Counted from the stretch's first letter, positions 50,101 to 63,441 are shown. The stretch is DNA of 64,000 nucleotides from Bugula neritina (GCA_964035545.1 OZ037766.1:6487722-6551721); one strand, 5' to 3'. Translations and numbers: made by a program. Notes: generated by a model not told the origin, from the letters alone.

Positions 50101-50405
50101 CACTCTATCCCTATGGATAGTTCAGTTGCTAACAAATTAAATATAGTTATCATATAGCTCAACCTAAATGCAGTTACTGATTCAACTTTTTTAAATTGGT
50201 ACTGAACAGAGTAATGTAGCCTACATCTTTGCAATACAAAAGAGTAATTTTTTTCTATTAAATGATGTTTACAAGTGCTTAAAATTTGTTCATAGATACA
50301 ACCTTTGTAAGAGCCTGTTTTAATAGTTGCCTACTTTACAGTATGTTATACTATCTTTTGCAGCACTAAGTTATACCTTCAGTGTTATAATTTATGTGAC
50401 CTGGT
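47102..50405. other. AT-rich intergenic region
   Basis: No gene is supported. A candidate poly(A) signal AATAAA for the cytochrome b5 gene lies at 47398-47403. The stretch 48500-48610 is rich in ATT/AGTATT repeats. Around 48786-48890 and 49420-49500 there are similar, partly inverted segments (ACGAGTTTGACT against AGTCAAACTCG), which could be the ends of a decayed DNA transposon. The promoter of the helicase gene should lie just left of 50406, but I see no distinct motif. Confidence 0.5.
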
Positions 50406-53400
50406 ATGGACCCTGCTGCTGAAATTTTGACAAGTATCTCAGACGTAAAAATGAAACCTCTTCAATCAAGAATTGCACACAAGCATGAGTTGAAAACAAG
50501 AACACAAGACATTCATTCGGATGAAAATATCAAATTTGTAGACCTTGGGCTTAGCAAATTCCTAATTAAAGGTTTAACTAGCTCTGGTTTTGATAGACCA
50601 TCACCTATTCAACTTAGTGCCATACCTATCGGGAGATGTGGTCTGGGTTAGTTCTTCAGATAATATATACTCTGCAATATAAAACTGATATTTTGTTTTT
50701 AGTCTTGCATTAACAATTTGATAGAATTTTCATGGTTTGAGTTGAGAAAAGTAAAATTTTATAGCCTTTGCTCCTGAGTTTGGATGTACAATTCAATTGT
50801 CACCTCAGCAGAAATTTGTTATTTTTATGGTGAATGTATTCTAAGACAATTTTAAAATCATTTAGGCCTAATGCTGGTTAATCTCCATTTCATTGGAATG
50901 GAAAATATTTTCCTCACTTGAATTGATGAAGACTTTTATAAAAATCCAACTAACAAAAATTAATAGGACTTCAGGAGTGTAGGCAACCCAAGAGTTTAGC
51001 ATTGTAAAACATCTTATTGGAGTTAGAATTTTTAAGTCTTTCTTGTAATGAAATTTATAGGTTTAGTAGTTTTTACAATAATAATATATTGGAAAGTTCA
51101 TATACATAAAATTTACAAAAGTTTTGTGGAAATAAACTCTAAAATAACAATTAAACACTAGAGTGTTTGACCTCAATAAATTGAAAAATTTTAATGACTT
51201 TATAGTTAAAATATGGGTCATTAAAATATATGATTCATGTCTAATAGATATGTTCAAAATTTTAGTTTATTCTGCAAAATGCAACTAAAAAGATAATAGA
51301 AGTATTTAGCACTGTTGCAAAACACATTAAACTAGCATTTTTCATGAGTGTTATAATAAGTAGTCTACTTTTAAATTGTGATCTGGCTTTTTCAACTTTC
51401 TACCCATGTATTGCTACGATGCAGTACAAATATGTAAACAAACACAGATAGAATTTATTACTGCAATTCTGTAAACAATGCAAGGATTTATATTTATGCG
51501 CTTTTTTATATACTATCAATTGAGATCTATAAAACTTTGCTAAGTCATGATTAGAGTTGCAAGTTGACTAATGTATTATGGTGGTCTAAATCTGTTGAGG
51601 TTAGAATTAAAGGTACGTGGTCATGATAGCATACACTTATCTCTGTTGCAGATTTAGTAGTTCAAGCCAAGTCTGGTACTGGCAAGACGTGTGTTTTCTC
51701 TATTATTGCCTTGGATTCTCTAGACATAAGTGTTAGACGTCCACAGGTGATGAATGCATGAGACTTTGTTACTTATTTTAGGTTTTATTATATATTTATA
51801 AGGTTGTTGTGCATCACTACAAGTTTGCATATTACTAGTCGAAATAAGATGTGATCACAGGAAAGTTGTATCGTAATATAAGTGTAGTTGATCATACTCG
51901 AAATAACTTGATAGATTTCCTGGTTCAATGTTTAGTCCGAGTCACATAAATTGACAAAATTGCTTGAATTTCAATTTTTTGGCATTCCTTTTAGTCTAAT
52001 TGCATAATATTCCTATTTTTTGAATTTCGCATGTTTACTCTGATGCCTCACGTACCTGTGGTAGGTGTTGATGCTGGCCCCAACTCGTGAAATAGCTCTG
52101 CAAATAGAGGATGTGGTGAAAGGTTTAGGTAGTGCTATAGAAGGTCTGACGGCTCACTCAGCGATTGGCGGTCTCTCATATAAAGAAGATAAAGATAGAG
52201 TGAATAAAGCCCACATTGTCATTGGCACACCCGGTATAGCAAATGTTATAAAATTATATGGCATGTGTTACATCAACTGATAGTAAAAGGAGTAATGGAT
52301 ATTGATAGCTTTACATTTTCTTTGTAAGCAGGAAAAAGCCTTCTACTTGATGCATTTGTTTGTATTTTCAATCTTTCACAACACCATCTTTTTTTGCTGC
52401 CAATTTGAATATTTCATTGGTTTGTCAAGAAAAGTATTTATTTCAATCTTGTAATGGCGGGTGTATTGGAATGCTCGTAGCACAAGTACTTATATAATGG
52501 CTTTAAAAAAAAGGTAAAATTATAGTAAATGGACAAATTTAGCCTTGATATTTTGACAAGTTGACACTATACATTTGAGGTTTTGTCAATAATTTTGAAA
52601 AAAATAGCTAATATTAGGTTTTTCAGATTATGTAACTGGTGAAAACACATGAGATATGAACGTAACATGAAATTTTCAACCGAATTAAAAATCTAGTTTG
52701 TGTTTTCTTGTAACATTACTGAAGAACTTTTTACAACATAGCTGGAAATGCTATTACAATTGGCGTATATTTATTTTAGTTTCTACTCAAAATTGTATCA
52801 TTATAGTTATATCTGCAATGTTTCTCATTACTTCACCAGGCAGAGTGAAGCATCTAATGGCGTCTGCAGCTCTGGACACTGGCTCTGTGCGTCTGTTGGT
52901 GTTGGATGAGGCAGATAAACTTTTGGAAGACAGCTTTCAGGAGCAAATCAAGTGAGTTTCTTTCACATTCTACATCTTATAATAATATATAGCTCAATTT
53001 GATTATTCTCTTGCATTTATATCAACTTTTTTATTTTGCTGAAAACAAAAGCTTTTCAAAGAAGAAATCTGAATTAAACAACAGAGGATTTACTTTATTG
53101 CTGTAGTTACTGTATGTTTGTCAATTCATTAAAATAATTAATTATTATTTAGTTGTTTAGTTTTAATTCTATTGTCTTTTTGTAAAATCAGTTTTTATAA
53201 GATTTTTATGTATAAATAACATTGCTTATTGCATAAAAAACAACCTTTGTAGTTGATGTTTGCTTTTATCAATATATAAGGGGTTTATCTTTCAAGTGAA
53301 TTTTTTCAAATCAGCATGGCCTATATGGTTTTATTTTCCCTCCTGTGACTACCTTAATCCTAAGCCATGACTGAAGTTCGAATTTTCTTCCGTATATTCT

Positions 53401-56400
53401 CATATTTTATTACAATATAAGCATCAGGTTATATTTATTCTTCGTAATCATAGCTGGGTGTACTCCGGGCTGCCAGACAGCAAGCAGGTCATAGCTGCGT
53501 CAGCCACCTACACAGAGAAGCTAGTTCAGCACCTGTGTAACTACATGCACAATCCAACCTTTGTCAGACTCAACTCCAATGATCCTGTTCTCATAGGTTT
53601 GTACCACTTCTACAAAGTGTGTCAAACTCACTATCATTCTATTAGTTTATGCTTGTGGTGCTGTATTTTGTAAAAGATATTTATAATAAAAATATATAAT
53701 TATATGTAATAAAAGTATATAATATATACAAATAATATTGTCAATAGAAATATATAATATATTATAAAAAATTATTATATATATATCATAATTTTTGATA
53801 AAAATATATAATATTTATATAACATAATATGTATAAATCATTATAGTTATGGAAAATATATAATAACTATCTTGAAAAAACTGGTCATTAAACACTTGGC
53901 TTTATCTCGGTAGGTGTTCGACAATACAAGAAGATTATAGAGGAAGGCCACCTACCTAGCGATAGTTATAACTTCAAGGTGGCTGCTCTCTTGAAGATCC
54001 TCTCTCAGACTAACTTTCAGCAATGTCTCATTTTCTCTAACCTTGTAACCAGGTTGGTGGTCTAAGTTTATGTTTATTTCTGTTTACAGTGGAATTTGTT
54101 TATTGTTTGGCTAGACTTAATTTTAATCAAGTGCTTATCTTTGTTTTTTTATTTCAAAGAATTTATATAATAATTATGCTGATTAGTATTACAGAATAAA
54201 TGGAAAGGATCGTATTTAACTTAAAAATAAAGTTTTTAACAATTGATGGAAACATTAATATAAAAATCTTAATTATTATTCTATTAACAACAATGTTATA
54301 ATGCAATGTGTCAGCTCCTTGCTGTGAAGATGTCCCAGGATTACATCAATAGTGTAGTCTCACTGTACTGTATACAACTCCTGGGTGTTTCATCGCACTG
54401 TACTGTACACAACTCCTGTAGCCTCACTGTACTGTATACAACTCCTGCGTGTTTCATCGCACTGTACTGTACACAACTCCTGTAGTCTCACTGTACTGTA
54501 CACAACTCCTGTAGTCTCACTGTACTGTACACAACTCCTGCGTGTTTCATAGCACTGTACTGTACACAACTCCTGTAGTCTCACTGTACTGTACACAACT
54601 CCTGCGTGTTTCATAGCACTGTACTGTAAACAACTCCTGTAGTCTCACTGTACTGTACACAACTCCTGCGTGTTTCATAGCACTGTACTGTAAACAACTC
54701 CTGTAGTCTCACTGTACTGTTTACAACTCCTGCGTGTTTCAGAGCTGAAAACCTAAGCAAGTTGATGGAATCTCGAGGGTGGCCTTCTACTCATATTGCT
54801 GGCTCCCTCGAGCAAGGAGATAGAATTAAGGCTATAACTAGACTCAAGTCATATGACTGCAGAATTCTCGTGTCCACAGATCTGGTTCGTAGTTTATATG
54901 ATGTGATAACTACACAAATGGCTTTCTTTTCATCACAATGTCAGCTAACGATGAAAACGTCCGTTTTGCAGCTAAATTTCTTACTAACATGCGTTCTACA
55001 GCCACGTGTTTGGTTGTTATAACTCAATGAATATTTTTGTTGTCTAATCTGCTGATGAATTTCCACTTTGGCTCTTATCGGATAGCTATGTTTCATTGTG
55101 AAACTGCTGATTAATACTTTCCAGGGTTATCATAGTTTGAAAGCATGACAAGGCATGCAATCACTTTCCCGTTTATATTGATTAGTAGCATAAGTGGAGC
55201 ATTTGGGACCACCATCCCTGTTATATTCCCATTACTCTAATCGAACATTTTATAAATTCTAGGTTTCACTTTTACTAACAAAAATCAAAAGTTTTATTAT
55301 GGTTTCATAAATAATTTATTGTCTTTTAATATATGTTTTGGACATTGCAGTACAAGACTGGATATAGTATCAGAAACAGTTGGAGTTGTGTGTGTTTTAG
55401 ACATCTCGAGGTATAGATGCTGATAGAGTGGACCTGGTAGTTAACTTGGACTTGCCCTATGACCATGAAACCTACTTGCACAGAGTAGGGAGGGCGGGCA
55501 GGTTTGGAGCTAAGGGTGCTGCTATCACTCTATACACTCAGGCTGAGTCTGTGAAGCTAGATAGAATTGCTGAGAGGATCAACACTACTATAGAGACACT
55601 ACCAGGTGGGTTGATTGTTGCTTATGGTTGTATGTAGGCATATAATATGGAACTATGTGCTGTCTTTAGCACTGTTGAATTCTACACATCATATTATAGG
55701 GCTATGTTAGAATTACGTAATGCAATACATTGATTGTAGATAAGTTGGAGGTGGACTTCATTGAAAACCCCGTGACGTCGTGTGACAGTAAAAAAGTGGC
55801 TCAGGTTGAGTCGTTTCAGATAGTGAATCATTCTTATACTCAATCTGGTGCTGAGGAGGACACGGGTGTTGGCGGATATGATGGCACTCGGGTGAAGCTA
55901 CACAATGCCAAGTCGGCTAAGGTAAATACTGACACTATTGTGAGTAAGGCAGAGGGAGCTAACTCTACAAATACTGGCTTAGTCATAACAGAAGAAAGTT
56001 TACCCGCTGTGGCTGTCAAACGTGTTAATGGTGCTACAGAAGTTGCTCCACCTAGTGGTGCTACGAGTACTAGAGCTGTTGTGGTGGATAGTGATCACTC
56101 ATATAGTACTAGCAGCGATGCTATGGGCAAATCTAAGACACTCACTAATAATAAATCAACCGGCCTACCATGTAGTACCATTGCTGTTAATAAAAAAATC
56201 AGTTGTGATAAAGAAAACACTCCTCGTACAACTGAAAAGTTTCAAACTAACAATACACTAAGCAACAAAGATTTACTAACTAAGCAAATCATCTCTCACA
56301 GACCTCCATTTTCTAGTCTTTTACAAGCTATGCAGTATGTTCAAAATCCCGACAAGTTTTCACATTTCCTAGACACCACTGTTTATGCTAATGACAGTGG

Positions 56401-57367
56401 TTCTCAAGCAGAAGTTTCTAAATTAGCTGGAACCCCCGAGGCTACACCTTGTCACAATACAGTGCCTGAGGCTACATCCTACCACAATACAGTACCAGAG
56501 GCTACACCCTGTCACAATACAGTGATTGAGGCTACACCCTGTCACAATACAGTACCAGAGGCTACACCCTGTCACAATACAGTACCAGAGGCTACACCTT
56601 ATCACAATACAGTGACTGAGGCTACACCTTGTCACAATACAGTACCTGAGGCTACTGTTTCTGAAGTTACTGAAACTGAATATTCTAAGCCTTCAATTTC
56701 ACAATCTAACTATCCTCGAGCTGCAGATTCTAAATCACCTACTAACCAGCACCGAGCCACTCACTCTATGTCTGCTATGATGAAACGGCTACATATCTCT
56801 CAGCGTAATGATGAATCAGCAATTCCTGAGGCAGCTGACCTTAATGTGGCTCACAGAGCGTCGAATTCTCTCCACCAATCAGATGTAGTTGGGGATAAAT
56901 GTTCAAGGCTGAACCATAGCACTAATTTTGCATATTATGCAAACGATGATGTGAGCGAAAAACAAGATATTAACCCTCCACACGAACAAAATCAGCACAG
57001 AAATTCAAAAAAATTCTATGGATCTGCCAGGGAACAAAGAAGATCTCAGCTTTGTAGTGCCAACAGATTATCTACAAAGAAAGAGACTGGACACAAAAAG
57101 ACTGAAGTAAGCCATTCTGCTTATCAAAGTGATAATATCAGAACTCATAGCTCTCATAATACTGATAATGAGTATAGTATTGGCAGCTGGGTCAGCGGGC
57201 ATAGCCGTGATGGCTCTGCATCACCAAATTCTCGCAGTCATCATCGTAGATATAGTACTCTACCTCAACAAGACAGACTAAGACAGACACTTGACATTCA
57301 CTATCGCCAGGTCTACATGCAGCACTCCTATATTGTTAAAATGGGAAGGAAGACCAGTTATTTATAG
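50406..57367 (+). CDS. DDX20: DEAD-box RNA helicase, DDX20/Gemin3-like
   Basis: Nine exons: 50406-50646, 51652-51746, 52065-52233, 52840-52951, 53454-53596, 53914-54052, 54743-54884, 55401-55605, 55740-57367; 2,874 nt, 957 residues. Helicase motifs appear in order. The Q motif is in [20 protein letters not shown], motif I is AKSGTGKT, Ia is PTREIA, Ib is TPGR, and II is DEAD. Motif III is SAT, IV is LIFSN, V is STDLTSRGID, and VI is [10 protein letters not shown]. The N-terminal layout and spacing fit DDX20 (Gemin3), the helicase of the SMN complex that assembles spliceosomal snRNPs. The large last exon encodes a 540-residue Ser/Thr/His-rich tail, probably disordered, with a 10-residue tandem repeat. 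In vertebrates the tail binds SMN and other Gemins; here it is too diverged to recognise binding motifs. A candidate poly(A) signal is at 57768-57773. Confidence 0.9.
54345..54742. repeat. Minisatellite running into a DDX20 acceptor
   Basis: About 400 bp of units such as CACTGTACTGTACACAACTC, then CTGCGTGTTTCATAGCACTG. The last unit reads CTGCGTGTTTCAG and supplies the acceptor (AG at 54741-54742) of exon 54743-54884. Earlier units carry TTTCATAG or TTTCATCG at the same place, so acceptor-like sequences are repeated through the array. Confidence 0.92.
56433..56652 (+). repeat. 30-bp coding minisatellite in the DDX20 tail
   Basis: Seven full and one partial copies of a 30-bp unit translating to [10 protein letters not shown]. 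The first residue varies (P, I or T) and YH or CH alternates. Copies differ mostly at single bases (for example ACACCTTGT and ACACCCTGT), which implies recent expansion. Length variation between individuals would change the protein by 10-residue steps without a frameshift. Confidence 0.93.
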
Positions 57368-57871
57368 ACAGAAATATGTTCGTCTTACATCATTTTTTTT
57401 ATATCTTATATATTTGTTTCCCGTACAACTGTTCTTCTAGTCTTTAGCCACCCAACTATCGCGACAAGCTACAATTTGAAAATATGTGGGCTTCCAGGTT
57501 TCATTAATAATAACTGTTCTTAATATTAAAAAAAAAATTCAAAACAACACTCATTTATGTAGATTGTAGGACATCTACTTCTGCATCACCTAATGTTTGA
57601 TTTGTTGTAAATTCATGTCAATATTTGTCAGTAGTGTTGGAAGGAATCAAAATTGAATCATGTTATGATATGTATTATCAAAATATGTTTCATAGTTGCA
57701 ATATTAAAACAAATTCTTCAAATATTTTTATAAGAAAAATTTTGTTGATTTTTTTCATCAAATCTAAAATAAAAAAATTTGTACAGTTTTATTACAATTT
57801 AAAGCTTTAACTCATAAATCCCATTTGTAAAATCAGTTGGTGTCATTTTTGCCCAGAACTTTATTCATATC
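57368..57871. other. Short gap between helicase and prominin genes
   Basis: About 500 bp, AT-rich. It includes a candidate AATAAA at 57768-57773 for the helicase. A good acceptor (TTTTTGCCCAG ending at 57854) precedes the first recognised prominin exon, so at least one earlier prominin exon may exist; none with a signal peptide is visible here. Confidence 0.5.
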
Positions 57872-60800
57872 ATGGTTACGTTTCAAGACGTACAAGATGC
57901 TCCGTGGATGTCTCAAGAAAATGAAGGTTTGTAATCAGTCGTATCTTATATTCACAAGTTGCCTTTTACAATGTGTCTAATGGATTGCATCGAGTGGACC
58001 AAAATGTTGAATGATATACTCTTCAAACATTTTGCAATATTTCGAAATTGTAACAATTCTTTAGATTTGTCGTACTCTTTGCCGGTTTACTGGACTGATA
58101 AGTCTAGCCATGGTGATGTACTCACAACTTCTGTGTTCCCACAGCTGGCTACTTGGACAACAAGACTAATGTTGTCTTACTACAATGACTACTTCCCCTG
58201 GAGTGAGTAGCTAACATTAGGACTAGCTTCATCGCAACTAGCAGTAATCACAACTGTGATCAGTTGAATTGAGTTTTGTCCATCAATTATTTAAGCCTTA
58301 TAAAATAAGCTAGGTAGATTTTTGAAAGAAGATGTTGTTCGATTTAATTCTTATTGTTGAAGTGTTTTTTAACTTTTCTGCTGGATTTTAGAATGGCTTC
58401 AAGGTCAAGCTGGTGCAGGAGAGAAGACTGGATTCTGGGATGTAAGTAGAGGCATATATATGTGACTGTAATGTAAACTATCTATTTTACTTGAGTGAGA
58501 AAGATTGTTTTTACTTAAATTGAAGTTATGGTACTTCTCCTTTTTTAGCATTTATATATAGCTTATTGTACCTTTGAAATTTTCCTATTTCGAATTTGCT
58601 GTATCTTCATTTGTGATATCAAAAAGCTTTAAATTAAAACAAATCAAATTGCATTAAAACAATTTGATTAAATATCTTAAAACCTGTTGAATTATAATGG
58701 ATGAAGAGGATTTTACAGTGAAAAATATGATGTGAGACTTTAGATGTCGGCTGTTTGAGAAGTAGTCTTCTTTCTCCACTTGAGTCTAAACTTTAGAATG
58801 AGTTTGAGCTCTGCTAGCAATAGTTAAATAATTATTAGTAAAATTAATAATTATTTAACTATTTAAAGTTTTCAGTTTTATTTATGCATTCTGTTAACAA
58901 CAATTGCTTCACCTAATCCTACTTGAATGCTAAAACAGCTAGTAAAATAGTTATATTTTGTGTTATTTCACCTTCAATGACCAAGTATCCATAATCATCC
59001 TACTCACGTTTTCTTCATTATCTAACAAAAAATAAGACAATTCTGAATACCTCTAAACACTGACTTCAACTAACTATTTTGCAGCTGATGATATCCCAAT
59101 GGCTCATTACAATACCATGTCTTCTATTCTTGTTGTTTGGTATTGGAATGTTTACATTTCTGGTGTACTATTACTGTTGTAAAAAAGAGAAGGCAATTAC
59201 TAAAGCCAGTTTAAAATACCATAAGCAACATCACAAATGGGCAGTTAGCGTTCTATTTGTTGGAAGTTGTCTCATCATATTGTAAGTATTCCTGGCTAAA
59301 TGCCTGCCCTTTCAATGGAATTATGGAATTACAATCTATGAAAGTGGTTTCTTCTTGTAAATTTAAATGTAAATATTTTTAGATTCTTTATAATAATATA
59401 ATAATAATATAATTATATAATATAATACTTTTGAATAATTTTGTAATATGAATAGCCGATAGGCATTGTGTTGCTTCAATTTATTTTCTCAGTGTATTTA
59501 TTTTTATGTAAACTATTTTTTAATCATTGATAGCAATGTTATTGTAGCCTTAGGCCATAGCAATAATTATTCTCTTGTTTTAGACCGAGTGCCATGCTAT
59601 TTCAACAGACTGTGGATCCTGTTTTGAGATACGGTGTAACTACTCTCGCTAATATAAGCATCTTCACTCTTGAAGATCTGCAGATATACAAGAACAAGAT
59701 TGGCATTGATGTTAAATATTTCTTCAAGGAATATCTTTTTAGAAATTTTGAAAATCTAATCAACTATGACAGTGAGTTTATTTTTCTTTGTAAGTAATCT
59801 TGTCTGCATGTAATCCACCCATAACTACTGAGCATTATTAGGTTTTCAGTTTTTTTAAACAATTCATCAACTGCTGTAGATATTGTTGAAGTGCTACAGA
59901 GTGGAGTGAATTATGGTAACTTATCTGAAGATGTTAGTGAAAGACTGGTTCAGATTGAAGGTATGGAAACTTAGCACGCTACGTTTATAATAATGGCTCC
60001 ATAATAGTTCTGTGCATGACTATCTCCTAAAATTATCTAAAGTTACACATCTAGATGTCAAAAGACGTAAGGAAAATAGCATCATATACATTACTAGATA
60101 TTTTGATATCACATGATAATTGAAGCATTGCGCTTAGGTATCTCCAGAATTTTATTTCTTTGGTTGAAAATGGTAATTTATCGTTTCTATGTTAACATTC
60201 ATAACAATTATTGAAAGTTGTCAGAAACTATCAGCTACATATTGGGATTTGTCTTTTCTTGTGTCATTGTAATATAATTCACTTTCACTATTTTTATCCG
60301 CTTTTCTTCTGCCTTGCTAGTCATTGGTTTACTTTTATAGATAATTTGAGTCAGATTTCTGGTATAAAACTGAACTTATCAGACATTCTGAATACAACGT
60401 CTGCACTAGCAGAAGACGTAGCCAGACAGGTGGAGTCACTAAATGACAGTTTAGTCAGACTACAGAATTCTTGTCACATGATCTCAAGAGTTGCCTGTCA
60501 CAATCACACAGATATACCATTTACACCTCTTCAGGTTTATATTTTATTTTTTAACAAGCAGCAAATTTGTTTCTTGTTTTTGCAGTTTACTTCAACTATG
60601 AAACCAGTATTATATGTGTTTATCTGTAAATGTATGAAGTAAAAACAAGTCTTATTAACAATTTTATATTGAACTGTTTACGCCTTTTATAGCAGTATAA
60701 CTAAGAACAACTCGTTATTATATTGCAACTTGTACCGTAGTAATATTTATGTTATTTAAATAGCAATTACTAATAATTCTTTTCAGGCAGATATGATGGA

Positions 60801-63441
60801 GATGTTTATTGATGAACTTCATTCTACACTCACGTATATTGATTTAGAGAGATTAGAAAATATTGTAAGTGATTATTTTTAGTTTATAGTCTCTATTCCT
60901 GTGAGAAACCCTGATGAAAAGGGTTTTTGTTAGAACGGGCTAAGGACTTGTTCAGATGGGGCACAGGAACAGTTATGACTGGATGCTTTTCCTAACATCA
61001 CAAATGGCCTTTGTCTGGGCTCGAACCCATGGCTTCGTGTTTACTAAGCAAACGCTCTACCCTCTAAACCACAGCTGCTGATTATTGCTAACTAAAGCTT
61101 TTTATTTCTGACTAATACGAAGAAGGATCTGATTTTTTTGTAAATAGCATATTTGAAGGCAATGTTGTATGTCATTGGTTTAAAAATTTTAATCTGTACT
61201 AATAAACTTTCTATTATATGAAGGGTGTGTATTGTCATATTTTGCAGGCAATGCTGCACAAACATCTTACCAGTAAACTATTACGCCAAAATTCTATCAC
61301 AGCATCTATATCTGACATTCAATCAGCTTTAATCCAAGATGGCAGATATTTTGATACAAGGTATGACGTTGAACAGGTAACTAATTGTCTCCTCCTTGTA
61401 TTATATACTCTAAAATCTAAATCATGAAGCTGATCTAGACTTTATTATTATGTAAATTTTATTTCTTTATTTTGTAAAATTTTGTTTCCATTATTATGAG
61501 TGCCTTGTGTCAGTAATTCTAAAGTACTTTTTTAATTATTTTGATTTCAGCATTTATCTGAAAGTGATGAATTTATAGACAACTCCAAACTAACCTGGGA
61601 AAATATAAATTATTTGCAAACTAAGCACTTCACAGTAGTGTAAGTTTTACAAACTGTTTATGTTTCATCAGCAAAACTCCAATAGAGTAGTTAAAAAATT
61701 AGAAATAATTTTTTGTCTTTTAAAAAAATCTGCGGTAACACAACTTTTCATTGAAGTCAAATCTGTCATAAGTCACTAAGCTTACTGTCTCAAGATTTTC
61801 AAAATATTACATAACTTTGAGAACACAATAAGTGTAGTTTTCTATAATTTTTAACTATTAATTGTACTTTTGCTTAGAGTAAAAATATTAGCTTGTAAGC
61901 TTGTTGAAGGTTCTATCTTTATACTGTAACTTACTATTTCTTCTAAGATTAAACATGAAATGGTGTGACAACTCCAGTTGACTTTCATACTGGGAATTAC
62001 TGTTGTGGTGCACTTGCAGGTACTTGTCATTTCTCACCATGACTCTGACAGCTGCAGGTTACAGCATAGTCTTGTTGTTTAGTTTCTTATTTGCTGTAAG
62101 CGGCGTCCGATATAGCGAGTTTCCGTGCTACAGAAGATCTTACTTGTCCACTTACAGTGCCAATGTCATGTCTATGTAGGTGTGATTTTTTCTCTTAATG
62201 CTGAATTATTCTGCAATTTTTAGCTCGTTTATTACAATTACTTACTTGTTTTAATTACTGTGTTGCTTTGAATATAGTTCTAGAAAATACTAATCAAGTT
62301 CTAGGTAAATAGTATTTTTAACTATGTTGCGGCTCTTTTTATTGTGTAGCAACATATCTGCTACAAAACCTATCATTGCAAACAAAATTATCTACATTTG
62401 ATAGAGGATGTATATACATTGTGTAATATTTTAGGGGACAAATTATTGTGCTAGCTTCTGTGAAAAAGCCTTTTTAATTTAAACCTCAATTTGTGATTTG
62501 CAAAATATGCTTTCATGTTGTTGTATTTTGTTATGATAAAATTATTTGTTGTTTAAATTATGTAGTCTAGACTGTTAGCTGTTTTCACATATCTTAACAG
62601 AGCCAATAACCTGGTGATATTCCTAGTGCTGCCACTAGCCGTGTGCACTGCGGCAGCCCTCATAGGTGGAACAATGGCCACAGTGCTTGCTGATGCTGTG
62701 AAGACGTATACTATATTTGACTACTGGGTAGATCTGATTCCTTCTATCAACCATATATTCACAGTTGATGATTTCATACTTCATATTCCTAGCTACAAGA
62801 CTCTAGTACAGTGAGTATTACTAGTTACTCTAGTACAGTGAGTGTTACTAGTTACTCTAGTACACTGAGTATACTAGTTACTCTAGTGCAGTGAGTATAC
62901 TACTCTAGTACGGTGAGTATTACTACTCTAGTACAGTGAATATACTACTCTAGTACGGTGAGTATTACTACTCTAGTACAGTGAATATACTAGTTACTCT
63001 AGTACAGTGAGTATACTAGTTACTCTAGTACATTGAGTATTACTTTGACTAACAGGCTAGTTGAGTAGAACTAAAGTTTTTCACATTTGAGGTAGCCGTA
63101 AGCATAATAAACATAGTCTTTATACAATTATTGTAGGCGCTGTGCTGCGAATAATCCAGGATTACTCAGCGTGATTAATGCCACTCTACCCAACATAACT
63201 ATCTCTTTGACGCAGGTAACATCAGTATATTGGAGTTGTCCTCTATAGCATGTCTGTATCACTATTATTACCTGCTGCAATGTTGACAACCGTTATGTTG
63301 CAGCTGATACCAACTAAATCCAACATTCTTTCAGACACCAGATTTGCTCTAACACAAGTATCAACAGATGTGTTCAAAGACTTGACGAACAACATCACTG
63401 AGTTTACTGATCTAAACATTTATCCGAATATATCTCAACAG
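57872..63441 (+). CDS. Prominin-family pentaspan membrane glycoprotein (3' partial, 5' uncertain)
   Basis: Fourteen exons: 57872-57926, 58065-58202, 58392-58441, 59085-59281, 59584-59771, 59880-59960, 60341-60534, 60787-60864, 61248-61376, 61551-61639, 62020-62175, 62601-62810, 63137-63215, 63304-63441; 594 residues so far. A ~90-residue N-terminal part is followed by TM1 (LITIPCLLFLLFGIGMFTFL), a cytoplasmic YYYCC-K-K-E segment and TM2 (WAVSVLFVGSCLIIL). A ~250-residue outer loop has several N-x-S/T sites and a cysteine pair (NSCHMISRVAC). TM3 is in exon 62020-62175 and TM4 in 62601-62810; a second outer loop begins with RCAANNPG and has more N-x-T sites. This order and the loop length are those of prominin (CD133), a cholesterol-binding protein of membrane protrusions. 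Tweety channels share five spans but have a first loop about half this length. TM5 and the tail are outside the window. Confidence 0.84.
60878..61078 (-). mobile_element. tRNA-derived SINE, copy 5, with 8-bp flanking repeat
   Basis: Full-length copy in a prominin intron (60865-61247). It is flanked by the direct repeat TGATTATT at 60870-60877 and 61079-61086. On the minus strand the B box GGTTCGAGCCC and an A-box region near the right end are clear. The left edge lies only 13 bp inside the intron, close to the donor at 60865. Confidence 0.83.
62799..63030. repeat. Minisatellite seeded at a prominin donor
   Basis: About ten units of 20-27 bp of the form ACTCTAGTACAGTGAGTATT with ACTAGTT spacers. 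The first unit is the end of exon 62601-62810 plus its donor (CA/GTGAGT at 62811). Later units repeat GTGAGT, giving a ladder of candidate donors through 63030. Confidence 0.92.

Noticed and set aside
57872-63441. Tweety-type channel as an alternative to prominin
   Set aside because: The first extracellular loop is about 250 residues, roughly twice that of Tweety proteins, and its cysteine and glycosylation pattern fits prominin.
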